From Verrucomicrobium sp. BvORR106 (GTDB lineage Bacteria; Verrucomicrobiota; Verrucomicrobiia; Verrucomicrobiales; Verrucomicrobiaceae): 46,195 nucleotides of DNA. Shown piece after piece: positions 16,557-25,608 of this stretch. Location of the stretch: positions 1 through 46,195 of the forward strand of contig NZ_BATR01000088.1 in the NCBI RefSeq assembly GCF_000739655.1. Direction: 5' to 3'. Within the stretch, counting starts at the first letter, position 1. The number at the start of each line of letters is the position of its first letter. The notes beneath the pieces are model-generated. The model was not told the origin of the DNA. It was given only the letters and a program-made list of their open reading frames with translations, and searched no databases. A program made the translations under genes and the position numbers.

Positions 16557-16852
16557 AACCGCCTCTGCCTCAGCTCCGGCAGAGGGAATAACTCAATCGG
16601 CCATTGTCACCGCCGTCAGCCTGTGTGCTCGCGCGAAGCTGGACGACTCTGTTTGTAGTACAATCTAAAGATTGAACTGCGAACAGCTTCCCGCAGCCTT
16701 GGGCATCTCTTCATTATGGCCCTCTCTCCCGCCAGCAACCCGATGCCGGAGGCATCACAGCCATTAGCCGGATGGTTGAAGGAGCGTAGCGACTGATACC
16801 TCCGGAAATCTCCCCAAACGTATCCCATCCCGGAGGGATGGCAGCAAGGCCC
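16536..16852. repeat. dispersed repeat region, copy 1 (second copy 28471-28724)
   Basis: Two blocks match the second copy. Block a (16536-16587) reads cctcctcacgtcgacaac through ggcagaggga. Block b (16741-16852, 112 bp) starts cgatgccggaggcatcacag and ends ggcagcaaggccc, with about three differences from 28613-28724. A partial copy of the gttcgtagttcaaact palindromic repeat (about 16648-16694) sits between the blocks here only. Tandem 8-mers tcactcca follow at about 16880-16908. The 622-bp gap 16299-16920 holds no supported gene. Confidence 0.75.
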
Positions 16853-16920
16853 ATTCTCCCACTCCAACCCTCCAACCCTCCATCACTCCATCACTCCATC
16901 ACTCCGATCCCGCTCCCCCT

Positions 16921-17394
16921 TCAACCAAGCACCACAAACGTCACCCCATGCCCCTCCGCCACATCCGGCACCTCCACCTTCCCCGCCAGTTTCTCAATCA
17001 CACTCGCGGGCACCGGATCCTTCCTTCCAGCATTCCGCTTCAGCACATCTCTCAAATCAGCCTCCAGGTAAACGATCTCAATCCACGCGCCATACCCGGC
17101 AAACAGATCCACCCAGCGTTTCCTCAAACTCACGGTCAGGTTCGTGGCATTGAACGCAAAGTCCTCCCCGGCGCGCAGATGCTGGCGGCAACGCTCCCGC
17201 GCCTCCTGAATCACGCGTCCTTGGTTTTCGGTGGCATCCACATCCAGATCATCCCGCACCGCGTCCAGGGACACCACCGGCAGCTCCCGCCGGTTCCGCG
17301 CCAGCCAGGTGTCCTTGCCCACGCCGGGCAGGCCGCTCATCATGATCACGCGACATTTGTAATCCTCATGCGGCACATGGTGCAGATCGCCCAC
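16921..17394 (-). CDS. polynucleotide 5'-kinase half of HD-Pnk
   Basis: Phosphorylates 5'-OH ends of RNA or DNA. The P-loop reads MSGLPGVGKDTWLARN, followed by the kinase motif VVSLDAVRDDL (Asp and Arg as in T4 Pnk), FAFNATNLTVSLR and a lid region RNAGRKDPVPASVIEKL. The frame opens at GTG 17394 but has no plausible independent start before ATG 17343, right at the P-loop strand. Upstream in the other frame lies the HD half. Adding one base near 17415-17425 joins them as FANARARFLYFREAVGDLHH. HD-Pnk fusions are a known end-healing enzyme family (for example Runella). It is either split by a frameshift or by a sequence error. Confidence 0.85.
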   Translation of the reverse strand: MGDLHHVPHEDYKCRVIMMSGLPGVGKDTWLARNRRELPVVSLDAVRDDLDVDATENQGRVIQEARERCRQHLRAGEDFAFNATNLTVSLRKRWVDLFAGYGAWIEIVYLEADLRDVLKRNAGRKDPVPASVIEKLAGKVEVPDVAEGHGVTFVVLG

Positions 17395-18038
17395 GGCCTC
17401 CCGAAAATACAGAAACCGCGCCTGGCATTGGCAAAAGGATAGGGCCCGTCATAGCACCCGTGCTCCACCGCCACATCGCGCCAGAGGTTCAGCATCTCCT
17501 CGGTCCGTACGGTCCCATCAGCATCGCGACCGCGGGTGTCTGCCAGGGCAAAGAGATGCAGCAGCCGGTTCTTCACCAGACACGACAAACGGATCACCTC
17601 CTGCTCGGGGTGCGCCTTCTCCAGGAGATACGGAGGCCGACCGTGATAGCGCACCAGGCGCACGATCTCCTCGCGCAGCTCCAGCGGACATCCCAGCTCC
17701 GCCAGGACGCCCCGCGCCAGGCTGGCCCCGACAATGGAATGCCTTAGCGACCGCAACCGCCCGGTTTCCGGATCCAGCGCGGTGGTGGCCGGTTTGCCTG
17801 AATCATGCAAGAGCGCGGTGAACAGCAGCTTGAGTTGGTCCTCTCGACCCAGTTCCTCGTACCCCTCCAGCTTCTCCACCTCCGCACACACCATCAGGGT
17901 ATGCGTCCACACATCCCCCTCCGCATGCCAGATCGCATCCTGCTGGCACGCCCGCATGGCATCTGCCCACTCACTCCCCGCCGCCCAGCGGATGATCTCC
18001 TCATTCGAGCCCTTCGAAATGTCCTGCCAGTTTCTCAT
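17346..18038 (-). CDS. HD-domain 2',3'-phosphoesterase half of HD-Pnk (out of frame with kinase half)
   Basis: The 230-aa frame carries an HD metal-dependent phosphohydrolase: HAEGDVWTHTLMVCAEVEKL, then FTALLHDSGKPATT, then RHSIVGASLARGVL and VRYHGRPPYLLE. In HD-Pnk enzymes this domain removes 2',3'-cyclic phosphate or 3'-phosphate from broken RNA ends. The last about 25 residues (GFCIFGRPWAICTMCRM) are an out-of-frame reading of the linker to the kinase, with which it overlaps by 49 bp. ATG at 18038 is used. It follows the RNA ligase gene by 52 bp on the same strand, so ligase and healing enzyme form an operon. Confidence 0.85.
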   Translation of the reverse strand: MRNWQDISKGSNEEIIRWAAGSEWADAMRACQQDAIWHAEGDVWTHTLMVCAEVEKLEGYEELGREDQLKLLFTALLHDSGKPATTALDPETGRLRSLRHSIVGASLARGVLAELGCPLELREEIVRLVRYHGRPPYLLEKAHPEQEVIRLSCLVKNRLLHLFALADTRGRDADGTVRTEEMLNLWRDVAVEHGCYDGPYPFANARRGFCIFGRPWAICTMCRMRITNVA

Positions 18039-18090
18039 GCCCAATTTCAACTCATAACCCTTAACTCATAACATCTAACCCTGCCCCACA

Positions 18091-18819
18091 TCACGCCCAA
18101 ATATCCGCCCCGTCCGCCAACTCATTCGCCACCATCACCTGCTGCTGCCAGTGCGTGCTTTCCTTGATCTTCTCCACGAACTCCGGTCGCACGATCTTGG
18201 CCCGACCTGTGACCACGCCATCGGCCTCGGTCCGCAGATACAGACCCTCCATGCGATGATCCACACCACCCGCGCCGGGATGCACAAACTCCGAGACCCC
18301 GATCAACTCCTGCAACATTTCCTGCGTGGCAGCTCCCTCGTGCAGCACCGGCACCGTGGGGATGCCTGTGCCCTCCAGCAACTCCAGCCGCCGCTCCAGA
18401 GAGAGGAAGTGCCCGGCTTCTTTGTCATAGATGTCGAACTCAAAGAGGTAATGGGGCAGACCGCGATAGTGCACGCTGTGCCGCGCATAGAGCCACTCGC
18501 CAAAGAGGATGTACTGGTCCTCCAGCATCGTCTCCAGCACGGAGCGCTTCACGGCGGTCCATTGCTTGAAGAGATCATACTGCGGATGCATGCCCTCTGT
18601 GATCTCATGCCCGCGACATTGCAGAAACAGCTTTCCGTTGGTGAGGAAGTGGATGCCCACATTGGTGCCGTCCAGCTTCTCCTCCACAATGAGCGAGGGG
18701 TCTTTGACAAACGCCGCCGAGGCCTTGGGCCCCAGGTGCTTGTCATCGTCCGTGCCCTTTGAGCCAAAGAGATGCGGCGTGCGCGGGTACTTGATGAAGT
18801 TGTCTCGTGAAGCTCCCAT
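18091..18819 (-). CDS. ATP-dependent RNA ligase family protein
   Basis: The 242-aa product has the covalent nucleotidyltransferase motifs in order: motif [14 protein letters not shown] with the lysine that takes AMP, motif Ia/III-like [12 protein letters not shown] and [24 protein letters not shown], motif [11 protein letters not shown] and motif [11 protein letters not shown]. This fits the RNA_ligase (Rnl2-like) family that seals 3'-OH/5'-P ends. ATG 18819 gives [19 protein letters not shown], typical of the family start; longer readings upstream look non-coding. It is divergent from the AAA+ operon across about 230 bp and is followed by HD-Pnk, forming a heal-and-seal repair pair. Confidence 0.9.
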   Translation of the reverse strand: MGASRDNFIKYPRTPHLFGSKGTDDDKHLGPKASAAFVKDPSLIVEEKLDGTNVGIHFLTNGKLFLQCRGHEITEGMHPQYDLFKQWTAVKRSVLETMLEDQYILFGEWLYARHSVHYRGLPHYLFEFDIYDKEAGHFLSLERRLELLEGTGIPTVPVLHEGAATQEMLQELIGVSEFVHPGAGGVDHRMEGLYLRTEADGVVTGRAKIVRPEFVEKIKESTHWQQQVMVANELADGADIWA

Positions 18820-18875
18820 GGGGCGGGGGAGTGAAGGTGGAACTATTCCTGAAGGGAAAAAGACGTGGGTTTTTT

Positions 18876-18922
18876 CCCGCCCGGTGAATCTGCAGAATCG
18901 CTTCCGAGCCGCACCGGGCGGG
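18876..18922. promoter_or_regulatory. 11-bp inverted repeat between RNA-repair and AAA+ operons
   Basis: cccgcccggtg (18876-18886) is the exact reverse complement of caccgggcggg (18912-18922), with a 25-base spacer. It lies in the shared divergent promoter region. It is not followed by a T run on either strand, so it is unlikely to be a terminator. It could be an operator or a leader hairpin for the ligase mRNA. Confidence 0.4.
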
Positions 18923-19049
18923 GGCGGAGAATCCTCGCGAACTCTCTCAGACTCAACTGCGCCTTTTTGCAGGGGACCTGTTAAAAAACGCAGGTGTGTC
19001 ATGAAGGTGATGCTGGCATTTAGCTGACCATTTGTGTTGGATGCAGAGC

Positions 19050-22000
19050 ATGTCAGAGATGGACACCGCTTTTTACCTTGTCACCCGGACGCTTGAGCTG
19101 AGCCCGGAGGGCGATGATCAGGTGTTGGTGGAGTTGTTGCTGGTGCCGGAGGCGGCCACCTTTGGCAACCGGGTGCGTCGTGCCCGCAGCGAGCTGCTGG
19201 ATCTGGCAGGGGAAATCCTCAGCAAACATCCGCTGGATGAGCTCAACCGCCGTCTCGTGCGCAGCGAGCCCGCCCTGGCCAGGGTGGAGCTCACCGTGGA
19301 GCCTGCGCGACGCAGTGAGGCCTGGCGGGAGGGCGTTGCCATCACGCTGGAAGCCATTGTCTGGGATCAAGGCGCACATGCGGTCGCCACCGTGCCCGCC
19401 TTGAACATCGCTGTCATCGCGCCGGATCGTGAACGTCTGCCGGAGATGCTGGCAGATCACGTGCTGCTGGCCATCAAGCGGGAAGGGTTCAACCGGGATC
19501 TGCTCCAGCTCGCCCGTCTGGAACGAGGCACGCTGGAGCTCACCCGCCTGCACTGGACACCCAACCTGGGCACGGCCAAGGATCGCTGGAAACAACGCAA
19601 CAAAGAGCCAGGGAAGCAAGACGCGCTCGCGCAGCTCTGCACCCGCATGGAGGGCATCTTCCAGCCCAGGGTGTTCGAGGTGCAGTCCCAGGTGGCCCAG
19701 TTGGCGCGGCTCTTGAATCTGGAGAACAAGCCCAGCATCCTGCTGGTGGGCCCCTCCGGCGTGGGCAAGACCGCGCTGGTGCAGAAGCTGGCTGCGGACC
19801 GTGGAGATCACGGGCTGGGGCAGCGTGAGTTTCATCGTACCAGCGGGGCACGTCTCATCGCCGGGGCCTGCGGCTTTGGCCAGTGGCAGTTGCGTTGTCG
19901 CGAGCTGCTCCTGCGGGCCCGGGAGCAGGGGGTGGTGCTGCACCTCGGCAGTCTCTTTGAGCTGCTCAATGTGGGCCAGAGCAGCGCGGGCAACGAGAGC
20001 ATCGCCTCCTTCATCCGGCCGTACCTGGTGCGGCGGGAGGTGCAGGTCATCGCAGAGTGCACGCCGGAGCAGCTCAGCGTGGTGGAGCGCATCGACCCCC
20101 GCCTGGGCGATGCCTTCCGCATCATGAAGGTGGAGGAGCCCACGCCAGAGCGGGCCGATGCCATCCTGCTTGCGGCCTCCGTGGCCATGGCGGGTGATCG
20201 CGCGCGCTTCACCCGACCCGCCCTGCACCGCGTGGCGGCGCTGCACCGCCGGTTCATGGGCTACGCGGCCTTTCCCGGAGCACCGCTGCGCTTCATGCGG
20301 CGTCTGCATGAGAAGACGGTGGCCGACATTCTGGTGGAGGAGGCGGAGGTGTATGACGCCTTCACCAAGGAGACCGGCATGCCCCGGCGTCTGCTGGATC
20401 CCGCCCTGCCGCTGGACCTGGAGGCCGCCCGGCAGTGGTTCGAGGAAAGGGTGCAGGGTCAGCCGGACGCGGTCGCTGCCGTGGTGGCCATGATCGCCCG
20501 GCTCAAGGCGGGGCTCTCCCGGCCCGGACGTCCGCTCATGTCCCTGCTCTTCACCGGGCCTACGGGCACGGGCAAGACGGAGATGGCCAAGGCCCTGGCG
20601 GAGTTCCTCTTCCAGGCGGCGGACCGCATGATCCGGCTGGACATGAGCGAGTACAACCACCCCTGGAGCGCCCAGCGTCTGGTCAGCGGCAGTCAGGATG
20701 GGCGCGAGGGTCTGCTCACTGCGGCCGTGCGGGATCAACCCTTCAACGTGCTGCTGCTGGATGAGTTCGAGAAGGCCGACCCTGCGGTGTTTGACCTTCT
20801 GCTCCAGGTGCTGGGCGAGGCCCGCCTCACGGATGCGGCCGGTCGCACCGCGGACTTCAGCAACTGCGTGGTCATTATGACCTCGAACCTCGGTGCCCGG
20901 GAGTTCTCCCGCGGGCGGCTCGGCTTTCAGCAGGACGGGGAGACGTGGCGGAACGCGGTGGAGCACTTCACCGCGGCGGTGCAGGCTGTGCTGCGCCCGG
21001 AGATGTTCAACCGCATCGATTCCATCGTGCCCTACCGCCCGCTCTCCGAGGAGGTGGTGGAGGCGCTCACTCGCCGGGAGTTGACGGCGATCACCCAGCG
21101 TCCCGGCTTCGCGGGGCGCAAGCTGCGTCTGGAGGTCGCGGAGCCGCTCATCCAGCATCTGGCCCGGGAGGGGTATGATCCCCGCTACGGGGCGCGTCCG
21201 CTCAAGCGACGTATCGCCCAGGAGCTGTTGGCTCCACTGTCGGCGGAGCTGCCCTTCAATCTGGCACCGAAGAGTCTGGTGAAGGCGGAGCTGGGAGCGG
21301 ATGGGAAGGTGAAGTTTCAGTTCACCAAGCCGCTCCAGCAGGCGGAGCATCTCTCCGGCATCCAGATGCTGCAAGAGAGGCTGGAGCACATGACGCGCAT
21401 CCGGGAGTCCCTGGCCCAGCTGCGCATCTGCACCATGATGAATGCCTTGAGCGGGAACCTCCGTGTGCTGGAGGCCCGTCGTCGTCGTCTGAAGCTGAAG
21501 AGCCGCCGTCGGGGTGGGGAGGCCTGGGTGGCGCATGATCCGCGCTATGAGGCGCTCAAGGAATGTGTCACCACCGTGGACGGTGCGCACAAGACCCAGA
21601 CCGAGCATGAGGAGACGCTCATCCTGGCGCTGCATCACGGCCGCCCTGCCGATGCGCCGGCGGTTGATCCCATCAAACAACACGACGTGGAGGAGCTGGC
21701 GCTGACCGCGTTGGAAATGTTCCAACCGCCCCCTGAAACACTGGTGCTGGAGTTCCGCGGGCAGCCGGGTGTGTGTCTGGTGGACTTCGTCCGCGTGTAC
21801 CGCGCGCTCGCCCTGGCTGCAGGGGGCAAGGTGCAGGTGGGTTACTTTGCCAGGGAGGTGCCGGTCCGCCAGCGCGACGCCAGCGGCCTCCGTGCCTTTG
21901 TGGATGTGGATGAGAAGGACGTGCTCTGTGAATCCCTCGCCAAGGCCGATGGCGACAAGCTGAGCGCCATCGTGCTCTGGGTGACCGGGGGCCGCGCTCC

Positions 22001-22355
22001 CATCTACCTGAAAGGGGAGGGCGGCCTGCATCTCTCCCGCCGGAGCCGCCTGCCGGGCGACAGTGAGAACGCGAAGGGTAACTCCACGAACCAGGGGCAG
22101 CCGCCGGACTGGACCTGCCGGATCACCGTGTATGTGCCGGAACCGCCGGTGAAACAACTCAAGGACTTCCACCTCGCGCTGGATGGCCTGGTCGGCCAGC
22201 CGGATCTGGAGAGCGGCTTGATCCGCCGCCAGTATGATCCCGTGAAACAGATCGTGAAGGACGGCCCCAGTGGCGAGCGCGAGAGTGGCAAGTTTGATCC
22301 CGACTGGCTGCTGAGGGCGGCGCGTCAGCAGCTGCTGAAGGAGGCACTTTCATGA
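19050..22355 (+). CDS. double AAA+ ATPase with C-terminal release-factor-like (PCRF) domain
   Basis: About 1101 aa. Residues 1-200 are a novel domain shared with the next two genes. AAA1 has Walker A GPSGVGKT (about 233) but VVLHLGSL in place of Walker B and no Arg finger. AAA2 is Clp/Hsp100-like and intact: GPTGTGKT (about 503), [33 protein letters not shown]. The GYVG pore loop is absent, replaced by [11 protein letters not shown]. After a helical region (about 755-850) residues 880-1101 read like RF2: [34 protein letters not shown] and [14 protein letters not shown], with no GGQ segment. Start chosen at ATG 19050; ATG 19041 and 19059 are alternatives. First gene of a three-gene operon. Confidence 0.88.
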   Translation: MSEMDTAFYLVTRTLELSPEGDDQVLVELLLVPEAATFGNRVRRARSELLDLAGEILSKHPLDELNRRLVRSEPALARVELTVEPARRSEAWREGVAITLEAIVWDQGAHAVATVPALNIAVIAPDRERLPEMLADHVLLAIKREGFNRDLLQLARLERGTLELTRLHWTPNLGTAKDRWKQRNKEPGKQDALAQLCTRMEGIFQPRVFEVQSQVAQLARLLNLENKPSILLVGPSGVGKTALVQKLAADRGDHGLGQREFHRTSGARLIAGACGFGQWQLRCRELLLRAREQGVVLHLGSLFELLNVGQSSAGNESIASFIRPYLVRREVQVIAECTPEQLSVVERIDPRLGDAFRIMKVEEPTPERADAILLAASVAMAGDRARFTRPALHRVAALHRRFMGYAAFPGAPLRFMRRLHEKTVADILVEEAEVYDAFTKETGMPRRLLDPALPLDLEAARQWFEERVQGQPDAVAAVVAMIARLKAGLSRPGRPLMSLLFTGPTGTGKTEMAKALAEFLFQAADRMIRLDMSEYNHPWSAQRLVSGSQDGREGLLTAAVRDQPFNVLLLDEFEKADPAVFDLLLQVLGEARLTDAAGRTADFSNCVVIMTSNLGAREFSRGRLGFQQDGETWRNAVEHFTAAVQAVLRPEMFNRIDSIVPYRPLSEEVVEALTRRELTAITQRPGFAGRKLRLEVAEPLIQHLAREGYDPRYGARPLKRRIAQELLAPLSAELPFNLAPKSLVKAELGADGKVKFQFTKPLQQAEHLSGIQMLQERLEHMTRIRESLAQLRICTMMNALSGNLRVLEARRRRLKLKSRRRGGEAWVAHDPRYEALKECVTTVDGAHKTQTEHEETLILALHHGRPADAPAVDPIKQHDVEELALTALEMFQPPPETLVLEFRGQPGVCLVDFVRVYRALALAAGGKVQVGYFAREVPVRQRDASGLRAFVDVDEKDVLCESLAKADGDKLSAIVLWVTGGRAPIYLKGEGGLHLSRRSRLPGDSENAKGNSTNQGQPPDWTCRITVYVPEPPVKQLKDFHLALDGLVGQPDLESGLIRRQYDPVKQIVKDGPSGERESGKFDPDWLLRAARQQLLKEALS

Positions 22356-25300
22356 ACCGCAAGCTTTCCATCCCCGTGTATGTGGACCACCACCGCGAGC
22401 CGGGCGGGCAGGCGCGCTTCCGCGTGCGGCCGCTGCTGCCGCCCCTGTGTGGCCAATGGGAGGAGACGGATCCCCAGGAGGACCGTGCGCTGAAGCGGCT
22501 GGAAGAGCGCCTGCAACGGCATCTGGCGGAGCTCGTGACCAAGCCGGATCATCGCTCCCTGCTCACCTGGAGCTTCAGTCCGGAGATAACGGGGCACTCC
22601 GTGCGCCTGCGCCTTGAACTCCGCCGTCACTCGTATGAGGCGCAGTTCTTTGTGGCTGTGTTTGATTCCGGCGATCGCCGTCTGGCCGTCCTGCCACGAG
22701 GGGAGGGGCTCACCTTCCTTTGGCCGGCGGGCACCCGGCTTGAGGATGCGTTGCAGCGGGTGCTCACCGAGAACTTCCGGAAGCTGGAGAAGGAGTCTGA
22801 CGAGGTGGTGGACCTGGAGCCCTGGAGTTCCGGGAGCCAACCGCATGTCTCGCATGTGAATGTGGTGGTGCCGGGCAATCAGCGCCTGGCGGCGGAGAAG
22901 ACTGGGCTCGTATCCCTGGGCCAGGAGGATCCCATGGACGGGCAGCAGGAGCTCTACCGCGTGGGGCGCAGCCTGGACCGCCAGTACCCACAGGAACTGC
23001 AGCGGGCCCTGCTGCGGGAGACGGAGGTCACCGAGCTGACCGGCTGGTTTAGCCGCAAGAGCAGCCACCTGCCCATGGTGGTGCTGGTGGGCCCTCCCAA
23101 GGTGGGCAAGACGGCTCTCATTCACGAGTGCGTGCGTCGTATCATCGAGTCGCCGCGAGTCTCCCGTCGGGGCCAGTTCTGGCACGTCTCGCCGCAACGC
23201 GTCATCAGCGGCATGTCTTACCTCGGGCAGTGGGAGGAGCGCTGGACGGTCATGCTCGCGGAGCTGCGGAAGCGCCGGCATGTGCTGGTGCTGGATGATC
23301 TGCCCGGCCTCTTTGAGGCGGGGAAGAGCTCCGGCAGCGAGCTCACTCTGGGCCATGTGCTGAAGGCCCGCCAGGAGCATGAGCCCGTCGCGATCCTCGC
23401 TGAGGCCACGCCGGAGGTCTGGGCGCGTCTGCGCGAGATGGACCGCGCGTTTGCCAGCATGTTCCATGTCATGCACGTGCGGGAGACGGATGATGAAACA
23501 ACGCTCCGCATCCTGGTGCGCACCCTGCAGGCCATGCCGCCGGGGGCGAGAACGCGGTTTACCCTGGATGTGGTGCCGATGGTCATGCAGCTCCAGCAGC
23601 GCTTCGCGAGGGCGCGGGCCTTCCCCGGCAAGGCGGTGGAGATGGTGCAGGCCCTCGCCCAAGGGTTGAAATCTGCCGGTGAGAGTGTGGTGAACGGCCC
23701 GGTGGTGCTGGAGTGGTTCGCCAGCCGTCATGGCATCCGGCGGAACATGCTGGATGCCAGAGAGACGCTTGCCCCCGGCAGGCTCAGCAAGGCGTTCGCT
23801 CAGCGGATTGTCGGCCAGGAGCCGGCCATCGCCGCCATGGTGGACACGGTCCTCATGGCCAAGGCGGAGCTGCAAGACACCCGCCGGCCCATGGGGACAC
23901 TGTTATTCCTGGGTCCCACCGGCACGGGCAAGACGGAGTGCGCCCGCGCGCTGGCAGACTTTGTCTTCGGCAGTGAGGAGAAGATGCTCCGCTTTGACCT
24001 GAACGAGTACTCGTCCGCAGACGCCGCCCTGCGGCTCATCGGTGGTCCGGGGCGCGGCGGCCTGCTCACCTCCCGTGTGCGTCGCCAACCCTTCAGCCTC
24101 CTCTTGTTTGATGAGGTGGAAAAGGCGCATCCTGATGTGCTGGACCTGCTCCTCCAGGTGCTGGGGGAGGGGCGTCTCACGGATGCCCAGGGGCAGACGG
24201 CGGACTTCTGCAACTGCCTCATCATCCTTACCTCGAACCTCGGTGCCGGCGTGGGCAGCCGCAGCATGGGATTCGGCGCGGCGTCGGCTGTTGCCGGCGG
24301 GGAGCACTACATTGAGGCGGCCCGCAAACACTTCCGCCCGGAGTTCTTCAACCGGCTGGATCGTATCGTGCCCTTCCACGAGCTGCGGAAGGAAGACATC
24401 CTGCATCTGGCCCGGGCCATGGCGGAAAAGGCGCTCAAGCGGCAGGGCCTGCAGGATCGTCACGTGGACGTGATGCTGCAGGAGGAGGTGCTGGCCGCAC
24501 TGGCGGATCGTGGATTCGACCTGGCCTTCGGCGCGCGGGCCCTGCGTCGCGCGGTGGAAACCCATCTGGTGGAGCCGCTGGCGGTGAAGCTGCTGGACAT
24601 GCCGGGGGATGGTGCGGCGCTGGTCAATGTGAAGGCCGGAGCGGATGGAACCTTGCAGTTCGACCTGAATGCCATTCGTCAGGCGGGCCAGCGGATGATC
24701 TTTCCTCTGGAAGTATCGGACGAGGTGCTGTGGTCGCTCATGGAAGAGGCCCATGAGGAACTGGATGCTGCCGATGATCGACTGGACGATTGGGAGTTCG
24801 AGGAATCGGATGGTGCAGTGAGCCCGCTGAAGAGCTGGTATTACCATCTGCGCGGGGAGATCAGTCACTTGCGTGAGCAGTTGCGCCGGGCGGAGGATTA
24901 TCTGGTGGGGGAGGAGAAGGCCAGGAAACGGGCGGCCGCCGCACGGTCCAGCCATCCCGAGCCTCCGCGGAAGCGGGATGTCCTGCACATCCTGCCGGAG
25001 GAGGTGCTGGCCACGCTGCTGGATGATTTGCTGGCGAACCGCTTTGCAAGCCATGCGGTGGACGAGGTGCTGGCACAGGCCCGCCCCATGGATGAGATCC
25101 GCGGCCGTATCCTGCGTCTGCTCTGGCGGGCCCGGTATGTCAACAGCGTGTGTGATGAGAGCCAGGTGGAGCCGCAGATATGGAGATTGCGGCACCAGTC
25201 TCCGTCAGACATGTCGTGGATCTGGCTGCGCATGCCGTCGTGGCAGGAACAGGCCTTTGGCGAAAGCCTGTGGACCCAGGTAGAGGGTGATATCGAGAAC

Positions 25301-25597
25301 GGCATTGTCAGTCTCTTCGCCCACGGAGCGGAGGCTCTCGTGAAAACGGCGCAAGGGGCGTTCGCGTCGGTCAATCACGGTCACCTGCGTGTGTTCGAGA
25401 CCACAGTCACGGCTTGGCAGGGGCCAACGCCGCCGATGGACCCGGCAGTCATCCAGTGGATCGAGCTCCATGACCACATTCTCGATTTGCGGACCGGACT
25501 GCTGGTTAGGATGGATCTCCGCAACAACGCTGCGCTGGAGTTCGCCCTGGCCTACGGTGAGCCATCTGCTGCCGCCATTCCCCAAGAGAATCTCTGA
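22352..25597 (+). CDS. double AAA+ ATPase, second paralogue, with novel C-terminal domain
   Basis: 1081 aa. It overlaps the previous gene by ATGA and has a strong AAGGAGG seven bases upstream, so it is translationally coupled. The N-domain (1-190) is a diverged copy of that in the neighbours. AAA1 has Walker A GPPKVGKT (about 246), a retained acidic Walker B LVLDDLPG (about 312) and a pore-like SYLGQWEER, but lacks the Arg finger. AAA2 is complete (GPTGTGKT about 521, LLLFDEVEKAHPD, RPEFFNRLD, FGARALRRA), yet the pore loop is shortened to GGPGRGGLL. Residues about 740-1081 are helical, then mixed, with no family I recognise. Clp N-domain and ClpB middle domain are absent. Confidence 0.9.
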   Translation: MNRKLSIPVYVDHHREPGGQARFRVRPLLPPLCGQWEETDPQEDRALKRLEERLQRHLAELVTKPDHRSLLTWSFSPEITGHSVRLRLELRRHSYEAQFFVAVFDSGDRRLAVLPRGEGLTFLWPAGTRLEDALQRVLTENFRKLEKESDEVVDLEPWSSGSQPHVSHVNVVVPGNQRLAAEKTGLVSLGQEDPMDGQQELYRVGRSLDRQYPQELQRALLRETEVTELTGWFSRKSSHLPMVVLVGPPKVGKTALIHECVRRIIESPRVSRRGQFWHVSPQRVISGMSYLGQWEERWTVMLAELRKRRHVLVLDDLPGLFEAGKSSGSELTLGHVLKARQEHEPVAILAEATPEVWARLREMDRAFASMFHVMHVRETDDETTLRILVRTLQAMPPGARTRFTLDVVPMVMQLQQRFARARAFPGKAVEMVQALAQGLKSAGESVVNGPVVLEWFASRHGIRRNMLDARETLAPGRLSKAFAQRIVGQEPAIAAMVDTVLMAKAELQDTRRPMGTLLFLGPTGTGKTECARALADFVFGSEEKMLRFDLNEYSSADAALRLIGGPGRGGLLTSRVRRQPFSLLLFDEVEKAHPDVLDLLLQVLGEGRLTDAQGQTADFCNCLIILTSNLGAGVGSRSMGFGAASAVAGGEHYIEAARKHFRPEFFNRLDRIVPFHELRKEDILHLARAMAEKALKRQGLQDRHVDVMLQEEVLAALADRGFDLAFGARALRRAVETHLVEPLAVKLLDMPGDGAALVNVKAGADGTLQFDLNAIRQAGQRMIFPLEVSDEVLWSLMEEAHEELDAADDRLDDWEFEESDGAVSPLKSWYYHLRGEISHLREQLRRAEDYLVGEEKARKRAAAARSSHPEPPRKRDVLHILPEEVLATLLDDLLANRFASHAVDEVLAQARPMDEIRGRILRLLWRARYVNSVCDESQVEPQIWRLRHQSPSDMSWIWLRMPSWQEQAFGESLWTQVEGDIENGIVSLFAHGAEALVKTAQGAFASVNHGHLRVFETTVTAWQGPTPPMDPAVIQWIELHDHILDLRTGLLVRMDLRNNAALEFALAYGEPSAAAIPQENL

Positions 25598-25608
25598 CAT
25601 CTTCCCCC

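Noticed and set aside
18820-19049. Sigma-54 promoter, as in rtcBA control
   Set aside because: No GG-N10-GC element of the right spacing was found, and no RtcR-like activator is present.
19053-22172. 1039-residue minus-strand frame opposite the first AAA+ gene
   Set aside because: Shadow frame rich in His/Arg/Gln/Leu without any motif; the plus strand has clear Walker motifs.
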